From assembly GCF_030209355.1 (NCBI RefSeq), contig NZ_JARVSF010000012.1, positions 124,001-188,000 of the forward strand: a DNA stretch of 64,000 nucleotides. The letters run 5' to 3'. Positions within the stretch are counted from its first letter, which is position 1. The number at the start of each line of letters is the position of its first letter. The position numbers were made by a program, and so were the translations under genes. This document shows positions 43,645 through 51,582 of the stretch, one piece after another. The notes under the pieces are model-generated. The model was not told the DNA's origin, did no database searches, and saw nothing but the letters and a program-made list of their open reading frames with translations. Source of the stretch: Pseudarthrobacter sp. fls2-241-R2A-127. Its GTDB lineage: Bacteria > Actinomycetota > Actinomycetes > Actinomycetales > Micrococcaceae.

Positions 43645-45105
43645 TCAGGTGAGGGGGCGGTGCATGTCCGCGAGTTCCTGGTGGCGCGGGCTGTTGGGGT
43701 TCATCAGCGAGTGCTTGCGGCCGTAACCGAAGTAAATCACCAAGCCGATGATGAGCCACACCACGAACCGCAGCCAGGTTTCCCAGTGCAACTGCAGCAT
43801 CAGGAAGGCCGAGGCCAGGACACCGAACGCCGGGATCACGGGCATCAGGGGCAGCCGGAAGGTGCGGGGGGCATCGGGCCGCTTGTAACGGAAGATGATC
43901 ACGGACAGGCAGACGACGACGAACGCGGCCAGGATGCCGATGTTGGTCAGGTCGGCCACCGCCTTGATGGGGAAGACTCCGGCCAGGAACGCGGACGCGA
44001 TGCCGCCGATCCAGGTGACGCGCTGGGGCGTGCCGTTGCGGTCCGTCTTCGCGAACCAGCCCGGGAGCAGGCCGTCGCGGCTCATGGAGAACCAGACGCG
44101 GGTCACGCCCAGGAGGAAGGTGAGCATCACGGTGAGGATGGACAGCACGGCGAACACCGAAATGATCGTGGCAATGACCGGCAGCCCCACGGACGTGAAG
44201 GCCGACGCGAAGCCAGCCTTGGGGTCGATGTCCTTGTAGTTCTGCATGCCCGTGAGGACAAGCGTGGCGGCGACATAAAGCAGCATGGCAATGATGAGCG
44301 AGAGCACGATGGCCTTGGGCATGTGCTTCTTGCCGTCCTTGGCTTCCTCGGCCGCGGTGCTCATGGCGTCATAGCCGAACACGGCGAAGAAGACCGTGGC
44401 GGAGCCGGCAACCACGGGGCCGAACCCGCTGGGCATGAACGGGTTGTAGTTGTTGGTGTCGATGTAGAACACGCCCAGGCCGATGATGAAGAGGATCAGC
44501 ACCACCTTGATGCCCACAGCCACGAGTTCGAACCGGCCGAACGCCTTGGTGCCGCGGGACAGGATCCAGGTGACCAAGAGGCAGACCAGAATGGCGGGGA
44601 CATTGATAATGCCGCCCTTGCCTTCGTCAAAGGTGGAGGTCATCCAGGCCGGCAGGTGGATGCCGATGCCGGCGAGGAAGGCGTCCAGGTAGCCGGAGAT
44701 GCCGATGGCCACCACAGCGACGATCGCGATGTATTCCAGCAGCAGGTCCCAGCCGATGAACCAGCCAATGACCTCGCCGAGGGCAACATACCCATAGGTG
44801 TAGGCGGAGCCGGCGCGGGGGATCATGCCGGCGAATTCCGCGTACGAGAGTGCCGCAGCCGCGGAGGCGAGGCCTGCGATCAGGAAGGAGATCAGTACCG
44901 CGGGCCCCACCCCGGGAGTTCCTTCGCTGCCGGCCGCCACCAGTCCCGCGAGGGAGAAGATGCCGACGCCGATAATGCCGCCAACACCGATGGCGGTGAG
45001 CTGCCACAGCCCGAGGGACTTGAAAAGGCCGCTGTGCTTGCTTTCTTCTTCGATGTCGTCGATGGGCTTGCGCCGCATAATCGACTGGGTCATGTCTCTA
45101 CTCAT
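43645..45105 (-). CDS. APC-family amino-acid permease (cationic-type/YfnA-like)
   Basis: 486 residues with 12-13 helices: LTAIGVGGIIGVGIFSLAGLVAA at helix 1, FAGMIPRAGSAYTYGYVALGEV, VFFAVFGYDAMSTAAEEAKD, and TRVWFSMSRDGLLPGWFAK are hallmarks of the APC superfamily CAT/YfnA group. Substrate not certain; because its promoter matches that of putA and both are next to a LysR gene, proline or a related amino acid is a reasonable guess. ATG with GGAG upstream; a second in-frame ATG lies 12 nt downstream. Confidence 0.87.
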   Translation of the reverse strand: MSRDMTQSIMRRKPIDDIEEESKHSGLFKSLGLWQLTAIGVGGIIGVGIFSLAGLVAAGSEGTPGVGPAVLISFLIAGLASAAAALSYAEFAGMIPRAGSAYTYGYVALGEVIGWFIGWDLLLEYIAIVAVVAIGISGYLDAFLAGIGIHLPAWMTSTFDEGKGGIINVPAILVCLLVTWILSRGTKAFGRFELVAVGIKVVLILFIIGLGVFYIDTNNYNPFMPSGFGPVVAGSATVFFAVFGYDAMSTAAEEAKDGKKHMPKAIVLSLIIAMLLYVAATLVLTGMQNYKDIDPKAGFASAFTSVGLPVIATIISVFAVLSILTVMLTFLLGVTRVWFSMSRDGLLPGWFAKTDRNGTPQRVTWIGGIASAFLAGVFPIKAVADLTNIGILAAFVVVCLSVIIFRYKRPDAPRTFRLPLMPVIPAFGVLASAFLMLQLHWETWLRFVVWLIIGLVIYFGYGRKHSLMNPNSPRHQELADMHRPLT

Positions 45106-45182
45106 CAGAAACTCCTGCTTTGGGGCGACCCCGCCGCGGCACGCCAAGTGATTGGCTGTGACGGGGGTAACTCGGTTCCAAC

Positions 45183-45220
45183 AGTATGCGTGGGCACTTG
45201 CATTAGATAAAGTGAATCCT
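45183..45220 (-). promoter_or_regulatory. permease promoter, twin of the putA promoter
   Basis: Minus strand: TTTATC, 17 nt, CATACT, preceded by TTAGAAGGATTCAC. It corresponds position by position to the putA promoter, and lies between the permease and the divergent LysR gene. The -35 side is followed by A/T-rich sequence (ATTCATTAGTTTCAGTTAGG) where LysR could bind. Confidence 0.65.
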
Positions 45221-45258
45221 TCTAACCAATATTCATTAGTTTCAGTTAGGAATCCGCT

Positions 45259-46173
45259 ATGCTTGACGTCCGCCGGCTGCGGCTCCTGCGCGAATTGAGC
45301 ATCCGCGGAACCCTCGCGGAGGTGGCCGAGGCACTCCAGTACAGCCCGTCGTCGGTGTCTCAGCAGCTGGCGCTCCTGGAGAAGGAAGTTGGCGTCGAGC
45401 TGCTCCGGAAAACCGGTCGCCGCGTGCAGCTCACGCCCCAGGCCGAGGTGCTCGTGGCACACACCGCGCAACTGCTCGAAACCATGGAACAGGCCGAAGC
45501 GGACCTGGCCGCATCCTTGACCACGGTGACCGGCACGGTACGGATCGCAGTTTTCCAATCGGCGGCGCTGGCGCTGATGCCGGACACCTTGACGCGCATG
45601 GCCGCCGCCTACCCCGAGGTGCGGATCGAGATGATCCAGCGGGAGCCGGAGACGGCGCTGCACGAGACGTGGGCGCGGGACTTCGACCTGGTCATCGCGG
45701 AGCAGTACCCGGGCCACGCCGCACCGCGCTACCCCGAACTGGACCGGGTAAAGCTGACCACCGATGCCATCCGGCTGGCAGTTCCCCCTGCGTCCGACGG
45801 CGGCCCGGCCATCCGTTCGCTGGCGGACACGGCGGACCTCGCCTGGGTCATGGAACCGCGGGGTGCCGCGTCCCGCCACTGGGCGGAGCAGGCCTGCCGC
45901 AGCGCCGGGTTCGAGCCCGACGTCCGCTTTGAAACCGCCGACCTGCAGGCCCAGGCCCGCCTGATCGAGTCCGGCAACGCCGTGGCGCTGATGCCGGACC
46001 TGGTGTGGACCGGCCGTGGCACCACCGCCCAACTCCTGGAGCTTCCCGGCAAGCCCCACCGCACCATCTTCACCTCGGTCCGCCGTTCCAGCACGCAGCG
46101 CCCGGCCATCCTGGCTGCGAGGGAGACCCTTGCTGCAGCAGCCGCAGCGGTGGCGGGGAACGACGCCCGGTGA
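45259..46173 (+). CDS. LysR-family regulator, candidate proline-catabolism regulator
   Basis: 304 residues. N-terminal HTH (LRLLRELSIRGTLAEVAEALQYSPSSVSQQLALLEKE, residues 5-45), effector domain from about 90 (GTVRIAVFQSAALALMP). The family includes ArgP/LysG-type amino-acid sensors. Divergent from the permease and near putA; both of these carry the same promoter, so it is the best local candidate to control both. AGGAA precedes the ATG. Confidence 0.88.
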   Translation: MLDVRRLRLLRELSIRGTLAEVAEALQYSPSSVSQQLALLEKEVGVELLRKTGRRVQLTPQAEVLVAHTAQLLETMEQAEADLAASLTTVTGTVRIAVFQSAALALMPDTLTRMAAAYPEVRIEMIQREPETALHETWARDFDLVIAEQYPGHAAPRYPELDRVKLTTDAIRLAVPPASDGGPAIRSLADTADLAWVMEPRGAASRHWAEQACRSAGFEPDVRFETADLQAQARLIESGNAVALMPDLVWTGRGTTAQLLELPGKPHRTIFTSVRRSSTQRPAILAARETLAAAAAAVAGNDAR

Positions 46174-46270
46174 CCCGCCGTCGTCGTCCGCGTACTTGCA
46201 GGCGTCCGTGACTGATGTGTTTCCTGCGTCACTGCGGGGTGAGGGGGCACAGGTCTAGACTGGATCCGTT

Positions 46271-46696
46271 ATGAATCGAACAATGTTCAAGTCCAAAATC
46301 CACCGGGCCACCGTCACGCACGCCGACCTGCACTACGTCGGTTCGGTCACCGTTGACCTTGACCTGCTTGAGGCTGCGGACATCCTTCCCGGCGAGCTGG
46401 TGTCCATCGTGGACGTCACCAACGGGGCACGGCTGGAGACCTACACCATTGCCGGTGAACGCGGCTCCGGCGTGATCGGCATCAATGGTGCAGCGGCGCA
46501 CCTCATGCACGAGAACGACATTGTTATCCTGATCACCTATGCCCAGATGACCACCCAGGAAGCCAAGGCGTACGAGCCCCGCGTGGTCCACGTGGACCGG
46601 GACAACCGGATCATCCAGCTGGGCAACGATCCCGCCGAGGGCCTCACCGCCGGCATGATGCGTCCGCCGTTCGCGCTGAACAACGCCACCCTCTGA
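46271..46696 (+). CDS. panD: aspartate 1-decarboxylase
   Basis: 141-residue pro-enzyme. Gly24-Ser25 in HYVGSVTVD is the self-cleavage site that creates the pyruvoyl cofactor; RATVTHADL and the ITYAQM strand are conserved. Converts aspartate to beta-alanine for pantothenate and CoA. No other pan gene is near. TAGACT lies 9 nt before the ATG without a Shine-Dalgarno, so leader length is nearly zero. Confidence 0.96.
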   Translation: MNRTMFKSKIHRATVTHADLHYVGSVTVDLDLLEAADILPGELVSIVDVTNGARLETYTIAGERGSGVIGINGAAAHLMHENDIVILITYAQMTTQEAKAYEPRVVHVDRDNRIIQLGNDPAEGLTAGMMRPPFALNNATL

Positions 46697-46746
46697 ACCC
46701 GGAGCGTGAAGTCCGGTAGACGCTCCCGCCGCCGCGGAGGGATCCC

Positions 46747-47673
46747 GTGCTAGGGGTCCTGGCAGGATTTTTCGTGGTCTGGTGCATCATCCTGGTGGGA
46801 TGGTTTGTCGGCCGGCAAAAGATCCTCGGCGAGAACGCCCGCCCGGTGCTGAGCGGCCTCACCTTCTTTGTGGCCAGCCCGGCGCTGCTCTTTGAAACCC
46901 TGAGCAAGGCGCGCCTCCAGGAAGTCTTTGCCCAGCCTCTGCTGGTGACGGCGGTGGCCGCGATCACCACGGCCTCAATCTTCTTCCTGGTTGCCCGGTT
47001 CTGGCTCAAACGCGCCCTCCCGGAATCGCTGATGTCCGCCATGTCCGCCTCGCTGGCGAACTCCGCCAACCTGGGTATTCCCATCGCGGTATATGTCTTG
47101 GGTGATGCCAGTTATGTGGCACCGCTGCTGATCTTCCAGTTGGCTTTCTTCACCCCGATGTTCCTGATGGTCCTGGATTCAAGCACCAGCGCCCACCGCA
47201 CTACCCCCCTGCGGTTTGTGCTGATGATCCTGCGGAACCCGATGATCGTCGGTTCCGCGCTGGGCCTGGTGGTGGCCGGCACCGGATTCCAGGTCCCGGC
47301 GCTGGTAATGGAACCCATCCACCTGATTGGGGGTGCCGCGATTCCCGCGATGCTGATCGCCTTCGGGATGAGCCTGAACGGCACCCGCCCCCTGCAGGCT
47401 TCCGCCGGGCGCCGGGTGGACACCCTGCTGGCGAGTGCTTTCAAGCTCGCCGTCCAGCCGGCCCTTGCCTACGTTTTCGCCCGCTTCGCGCTGGGAATGG
47501 ACGGCCATGCCCTGTTCGCGGTGGTGGTCACCTCGTCGCTCCCCACAGCCCAGAACGTGTTCGTCGCTGCCAGCCGTTACAAGACCGGGCTCACCGTGGC
47601 CAAGGACACCGTGCTGATCACCACCGTGGTGGCGGTGCCGGCGATGATCGGCGTCGCGCTCCTGTTGGCGTAG
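46747..47673 (+). CDS. AEC-family (auxin efflux carrier-like) transporter
   Basis: 308 residues, ten membrane helices in two five-helix halves; GWFVGRQKILGENARPVLSGLTFFVASPALLFETL and ANLGIPIAVYVLGD are typical of the AEC/BASS-fold carriers (malonate, malate and other substrates). GTG start with GGAGGG. It lies 33 nt before an N-methyl amino-acid oxidase gene on the same strand, so it may import that enzyme's substrate; this is inference. Confidence 0.82.
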   Translation: MLGVLAGFFVVWCIILVGWFVGRQKILGENARPVLSGLTFFVASPALLFETLSKARLQEVFAQPLLVTAVAAITTASIFFLVARFWLKRALPESLMSAMSASLANSANLGIPIAVYVLGDASYVAPLLIFQLAFFTPMFLMVLDSSTSAHRTTPLRFVLMILRNPMIVGSALGLVVAGTGFQVPALVMEPIHLIGGAAIPAMLIAFGMSLNGTRPLQASAGRRVDTLLASAFKLAVQPALAYVFARFALGMDGHALFAVVVTSSLPTAQNVFVAASRYKTGLTVAKDTVLITTVVAVPAMIGVALLLA

Positions 47674-47706
47674 CTTTTGATCGCATGACCCCAGCTTGGA
47701 GGGCTG

Positions 47707-48843
47707 ATGAATACCATTCTTGACACCGTGGTGATCGGCGGCGGCGCCATGGGCTCGGCCGCCGCCTGGGCGCTCTCACGCCGCGGCCGCCAGGTGACGC
47801 TGGTGGAGCAGTTCGGTCCCGGGCACAAGATCGGCGCCTCGCATGGCGCCACCCGGAACCTGAATCCGGGCTACCACCAGCCGGACTACGTGGCCATGCT
47901 GGCTGAGGGTTTGTCGCTGTGGGAGGAGCTGGAGCAGGAGAGCGGCGAGCAGTTGCTGGCGCGCACGGGCATCGTCAACCACGGCCCGGGCTTCGACCCG
48001 CAGCAGGTGGCCGCGGCGCTTGAGTCGGCCGGGATCCGCGCCGAGTTCCTGGTGCCGGCGGAAGCCGGTGAGCGGTGGCGCGGCATCCGCTTCGACCGGC
48101 AGGTCCTGCACATGCCGGACGGCGGCCAGCTTAATCCGGAGGCCGCCCTGCCCGCGTTCCAGCGGCTGGCAGCGGCCCGGGGCGCGGACATCAGGCACCA
48201 CACCAAGGTGGCGGACTTCAAGGTGTTCGACGACGGCGTGCGGCTGACGCTCGAATCCGGCGCGGGCACCGAGGTGGTCACCGCAGTCCAGGCCGTGGTG
48301 ACTGCCGGCGGCTGGACGGAGAAGCTGCTGGGCAGGCTTGCCGGGACGGAGCGCATCCGGATCCCGACGCTGCGGGTCACGCAGGAGCAGCCGGCGCATT
48401 TCCGGGTGGCAGACGCCGGGGCAGTGTGGCCGGGATTCAACCATTACCCGGGCGCGGACTACCAGGGCTGGTACTCCCCCGTTTACGGCATGCAGACTCC
48501 CGGTGAGGGCATCAAGGCCGGCTGGCATGGTGTTGGCCCGGTGGTGGACCCGGACCGCCGGGATTTCCTGCCGGAGCCGACCCAGCTCGCCGCCTTGCAG
48601 GCGTACGCGCGGGAGTGGCTCCCGGGGGTTGATGCCGACCGGTTCGAGGCCATCAGCTGCACCTACACCACCACCCCGGACGAGGATTTCGTCCTGGACC
48701 GGGTGGGGCCAGTGGTGATCGGGGCAGGGTTCTCCGGCCACGGCTTCAAGTTCACGCCGGTAATCGGCCGGATCCTCGCGGACCTTGCCACCGGGACGCA
48801 GGACGCCCCCGCCATCTTCAGGGCATCCCGCCAGCGGCACTGA
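47707..48843 (+). CDS. FAD-dependent N-methyl amino-acid oxidase (SolA/MSOX-like)
   Basis: 378 residues of the monomeric sarcosine oxidase / N-methyltryptophan oxidase family. FAD site GGGAMG (11-16); HGATR with Arg49 as in monomeric sarcosine oxidase; CTYTTTPDEDF with Cys318, the residue that links covalently to FAD in this family. It oxidises an N-methyl or secondary amine to an imine, making H2O2. Exact substrate is open. Strong GGAGG site. Confidence 0.85.
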   Translation: MNTILDTVVIGGGAMGSAAAWALSRRGRQVTLVEQFGPGHKIGASHGATRNLNPGYHQPDYVAMLAEGLSLWEELEQESGEQLLARTGIVNHGPGFDPQQVAAALESAGIRAEFLVPAEAGERWRGIRFDRQVLHMPDGGQLNPEAALPAFQRLAAARGADIRHHTKVADFKVFDDGVRLTLESGAGTEVVTAVQAVVTAGGWTEKLLGRLAGTERIRIPTLRVTQEQPAHFRVADAGAVWPGFNHYPGADYQGWYSPVYGMQTPGEGIKAGWHGVGPVVDPDRRDFLPEPTQLAALQAYAREWLPGVDADRFEAISCTYTTTPDEDFVLDRVGPVVIGAGFSGHGFKFTPVIGRILADLATGTQDAPAIFRASRQRH

Positions 48844-48908
48844 AGGAAACAGGGGGCTCCCATGGTGCGTCAACGGGCGCTGCCCGACCTAGAGAAAGAG
48901 AACCAGTG

Positions 48909-50006
48909 ATGACAATCCCAGAAGAAGTCGACACTCCAGAGATCCTGGTGGACAGGGATGTGCTCCAGCGGAACATCGACCGCATGGCCGCTGCCGTCCA
49001 CGCGAAAGGCTTGAGCCTCCGGCCCCACGTGAAAACCCACAAGGTGCCCGAAATCGCGCAACTGCAACTGGCGGCCGGTGCAGTCGGCATCACTGTAGCG
49101 ACCCTCGGGGAGGCTGAAGTGTTTGCAGAACACGGAGCTGCCGACATCTTCATCGCCTACCCCATCTGGGTGGGTCCCCGCCAAGCCGAACGCCTGCGCC
49201 GGCTTGCCGGCACCACAAAGATCTCAGTAGGGCTGGATTCACCGGAGGCCGCCCAAGCTATGGGAGCGTCCTTGGAAGACGCAGCCGGCGACTTTGACGT
49301 GCTGCTGGAAATCGACAGCGGCCATCACCGAAGCGGAATCGCACCCGGTGCGGTGGTTGACGTGGCCCACGCCGCGGCACGCGCCGGCCTGAGGGTCAGC
49401 GGCGTCTTCACCTTCCCGGGCCACAGCTACGCCCCCGGGATGCCCCTGAAAGCAACCCAAGAAGAACAGTCGGCACTCGAACAGGCCTCGGACCTGCTCA
49501 CACAAGCAGGATTCGACATCCGGCACCGCAGCGGCGGTTCAACTCCCACCGCCACCATCACCGGTGATTCCGTAGCCACCGAGGTCCGGCCAGGAGTCTA
49601 CGTCTTCGGGGACGCCCAGCAGCTGGAACTGGAACGATGCGCCCCTGAAGACATCGCACTGACCGTCGCCGCAACAGTGGTAAGCCGGCATGAGGGCGAC
49701 GACGTCATACCACGAAGGATCGTCCTGGACTCCGGCAGCAAAATCCTGGGCGGCGACAGACCTGCGTGGGCCACCGGCTTTGGACGGCTGCTCGACTTTC
49801 CCGAAGCACGCATCACCGCCCTCTCCGAACATCACGCGACCGTGGTCTGGCCGGCAGACGCGGAGCTCCCGGCTCTGGGACAGCGGTTACGGGTCATACC
49901 GAACCACGTATGCGTGGCGGTGAATCTCGTTGACGACCTTACTGTCGTCAGCGGCGGCAGGATCGTGGACCGCTGGCGCGTAGCCGCGCGCGGAAAGAAC
50001 AAATAG
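48909..50006 (+). CDS. D-serine/D-threonine lyase-like PLP enzyme (alanine racemase fold)
   Basis: 365 residues of the D-threonine aldolase / D-serine dehydratase (DSD1) family. The PLP-binding lysine is in RPHVKTHK (Lys42), and the C-terminal metal-binding pair appears in NHVCVAVNL (His and Cys). Such enzymes cleave or dehydrate D-hydroxy amino acids. Downstream of the amine oxidase on the same strand, 65 nt apart. Codon use looks slightly less GC-biased than its neighbours. Start context is GAGAAAGAGAACC; an adjacent upstream GTG is possible. Confidence 0.84.
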   Translation: MTIPEEVDTPEILVDRDVLQRNIDRMAAAVHAKGLSLRPHVKTHKVPEIAQLQLAAGAVGITVATLGEAEVFAEHGAADIFIAYPIWVGPRQAERLRRLAGTTKISVGLDSPEAAQAMGASLEDAAGDFDVLLEIDSGHHRSGIAPGAVVDVAHAAARAGLRVSGVFTFPGHSYAPGMPLKATQEEQSALEQASDLLTQAGFDIRHRSGGSTPTATITGDSVATEVRPGVYVFGDAQQLELERCAPEDIALTVAATVVSRHEGDDVIPRRIVLDSGSKILGGDRPAWATGFGRLLDFPEARITALSEHHATVVWPADAELPALGQRLRVIPNHVCVAVNLVDDLTVVSGGRIVDRWRVAARGKNK

Positions 50007-50013
50007 GACCCAC

Positions 50014-51513
50014 TTAGGGCTTGTCTACGGGAACATCTCCGCGGGCGGAAGCCTGGCTGGAGCTCCCTTCCGCCTGGGTGGCTGGCTCCGCATCGGGTGT
50101 GCCGCCGTCTTCGGCCTTCATGGCGGGCATGGACAGCACCGCGGCCACCGTGAGCAGGCCGGCCACGAGCGCGGCAAGGAACACGGCTCCGGACGCGCTG
50201 ATCACCGTGGCAGGATCGGCGTCGCCGCCGCCGCTCCCGCCGTAGATGGAGTTGGCAACGGCACCGAAGACGGCCACGCCCAGGGCGCTGCCGATGGACC
50301 GGGCAAACATGTTTGTGCTGGTCACCACGCCGCGTTGGTTCCACGGCACGCTGGACTGGGCGGAGATCAGGGTGGGGGTGGCCAGCAGGCCCAGGCCAAG
50401 GCCCACCACGAAGCAGCTGACCGCGATCAGCGCCACATTGGGCGAGGCGGCAGTCAGCGACAGGATCAGCAGGCCCGCCACCGCGATGGCAATGCCGATC
50501 AGGGCGGTGGATTTGAAGCCGATCCGCAGGTAGAACTTCCCGGCCTGCGAGGCACTGAGCGGCCAACCGAGGGTCAACGCGGCGAGCGCCAGGCCGGCCA
50601 CCAGCGGCGAGGAGGACAGCGCGCCTTCCAGGAAGGTGGGCACGTAGGAAGTCAGCCCGATCATCATCGCTCCGACGCCGAAGGAGACCAGCGCGGTGGT
50701 GGCCAGCAGGCGGCGGGAGACCACCCAGGCTGGGAGGATAGGTTCCGCCGCGCGCCGCTCCACGAGGAGGAATGCCACCAGCAGCACGCCGCCGACCACG
50801 AACACGCCAATGCTGATGGGCGAGTTCCACGCCCATGCCTGGCCGCCCTGCAGGGCGCCAAGGATGAGCAGGCCCAAGGATCCGGCCAGCAGCACGGCGC
50901 CGGCATAATCCACCTTGTGCTTGGCACGTTCCACGTTTTCGTGCAGGGTGCGGACCAGCATCCAGCCGGCCAACAGGCAGAGCGGGACGTTGACCAGGAA
51001 GATGCCGCGCCAGATGCCGAGCGCGGAGAAGATGCCGCCCAGGCTGGGGCCTACCACCGAGGAAACGGCCCACACGCTGGCCAGGTAGCCCTGGACCTTG
51101 GCGCGTTCCTGCAGGGTGTAGATGTCACCGGCGATGGTCACGGAAACCGGCAGCACCGCCCCGGCGCCGAGTCCCTGCAGGGCCCGGAAGGCAATCAGCG
51201 AAGGCATGCTCCATGCCAGGCCGCAGAGGACCGAGCCAAGCAGGAACAAGCCGATGCCGGTGAGGATGATCGGCTTGCGGCCGGCCATGTCGGAGAGCTT
51301 GCCGTAGATGGGCACGGAGACCGCCTGCGCCAGCAGGTAGGCGGAGAAGAGCCAGGGGAAGGAGGAGAAGCCGCCCACGTCACGGACGATCGACGGCACT
51401 GCGGTGGCGACGATGGTGGAGTCGATGGCCACCAGTCCGGTGGACAGCATGAGGGCAATGAGGATGGGGCCCCGTTCAGAACGGAACCCGACTCCCTGGG
51501 CGCGGGCGGTCAT
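50014..51513 (-). CDS. DHA2-family (EmrB/QacA-like) MFS drug exporter
   Basis: 499 residues with 14 predicted membrane helices. Motif LDSTIV is here AIDSTIVATAVPSI (helix 1), motif A appears as KLSDMAGRKPIIL, and the antiporter motif C as VVGPSLGG. Long polar C-terminal tail (about 40 residues). Likely extrudes hydrophobic cations or antibiotics with protons. No regulator gene directly next to it. Convergent with the D-amino-acid enzyme, 7 nt apart, no terminator visible. Confidence 0.88.
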   Translation of the reverse strand: MTARAQGVGFRSERGPILIALMLSTGLVAIDSTIVATAVPSIVRDVGGFSSFPWLFSAYLLAQAVSVPIYGKLSDMAGRKPIILTGIGLFLLGSVLCGLAWSMPSLIAFRALQGLGAGAVLPVSVTIAGDIYTLQERAKVQGYLASVWAVSSVVGPSLGGIFSALGIWRGIFLVNVPLCLLAGWMLVRTLHENVERAKHKVDYAGAVLLAGSLGLLILGALQGGQAWAWNSPISIGVFVVGGVLLVAFLLVERRAAEPILPAWVVSRRLLATTALVSFGVGAMMIGLTSYVPTFLEGALSSSPLVAGLALAALTLGWPLSASQAGKFYLRIGFKSTALIGIAIAVAGLLILSLTAASPNVALIAVSCFVVGLGLGLLATPTLISAQSSVPWNQRGVVTSTNMFARSIGSALGVAVFGAVANSIYGGSGGGDADPATVISASGAVFLAALVAGLLTVAAVLSMPAMKAEDGGTPDAEPATQAEGSSSQASARGDVPVDKP

Positions 51514-51582
51514 CAGTGGTCTCGTTTCGGTGTTTGGTGCCTGGTACCTCCACTCTAGCCACCCGTCCGGGGCGCGTACCGG

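Noticed and set aside
48909-50006. Recent horizontal transfer of the D-amino-acid lyase gene
   Set aside because: Its codon use looks only mildly different from neighbours, with no flanking repeats or mobile genes; too weak to claim.
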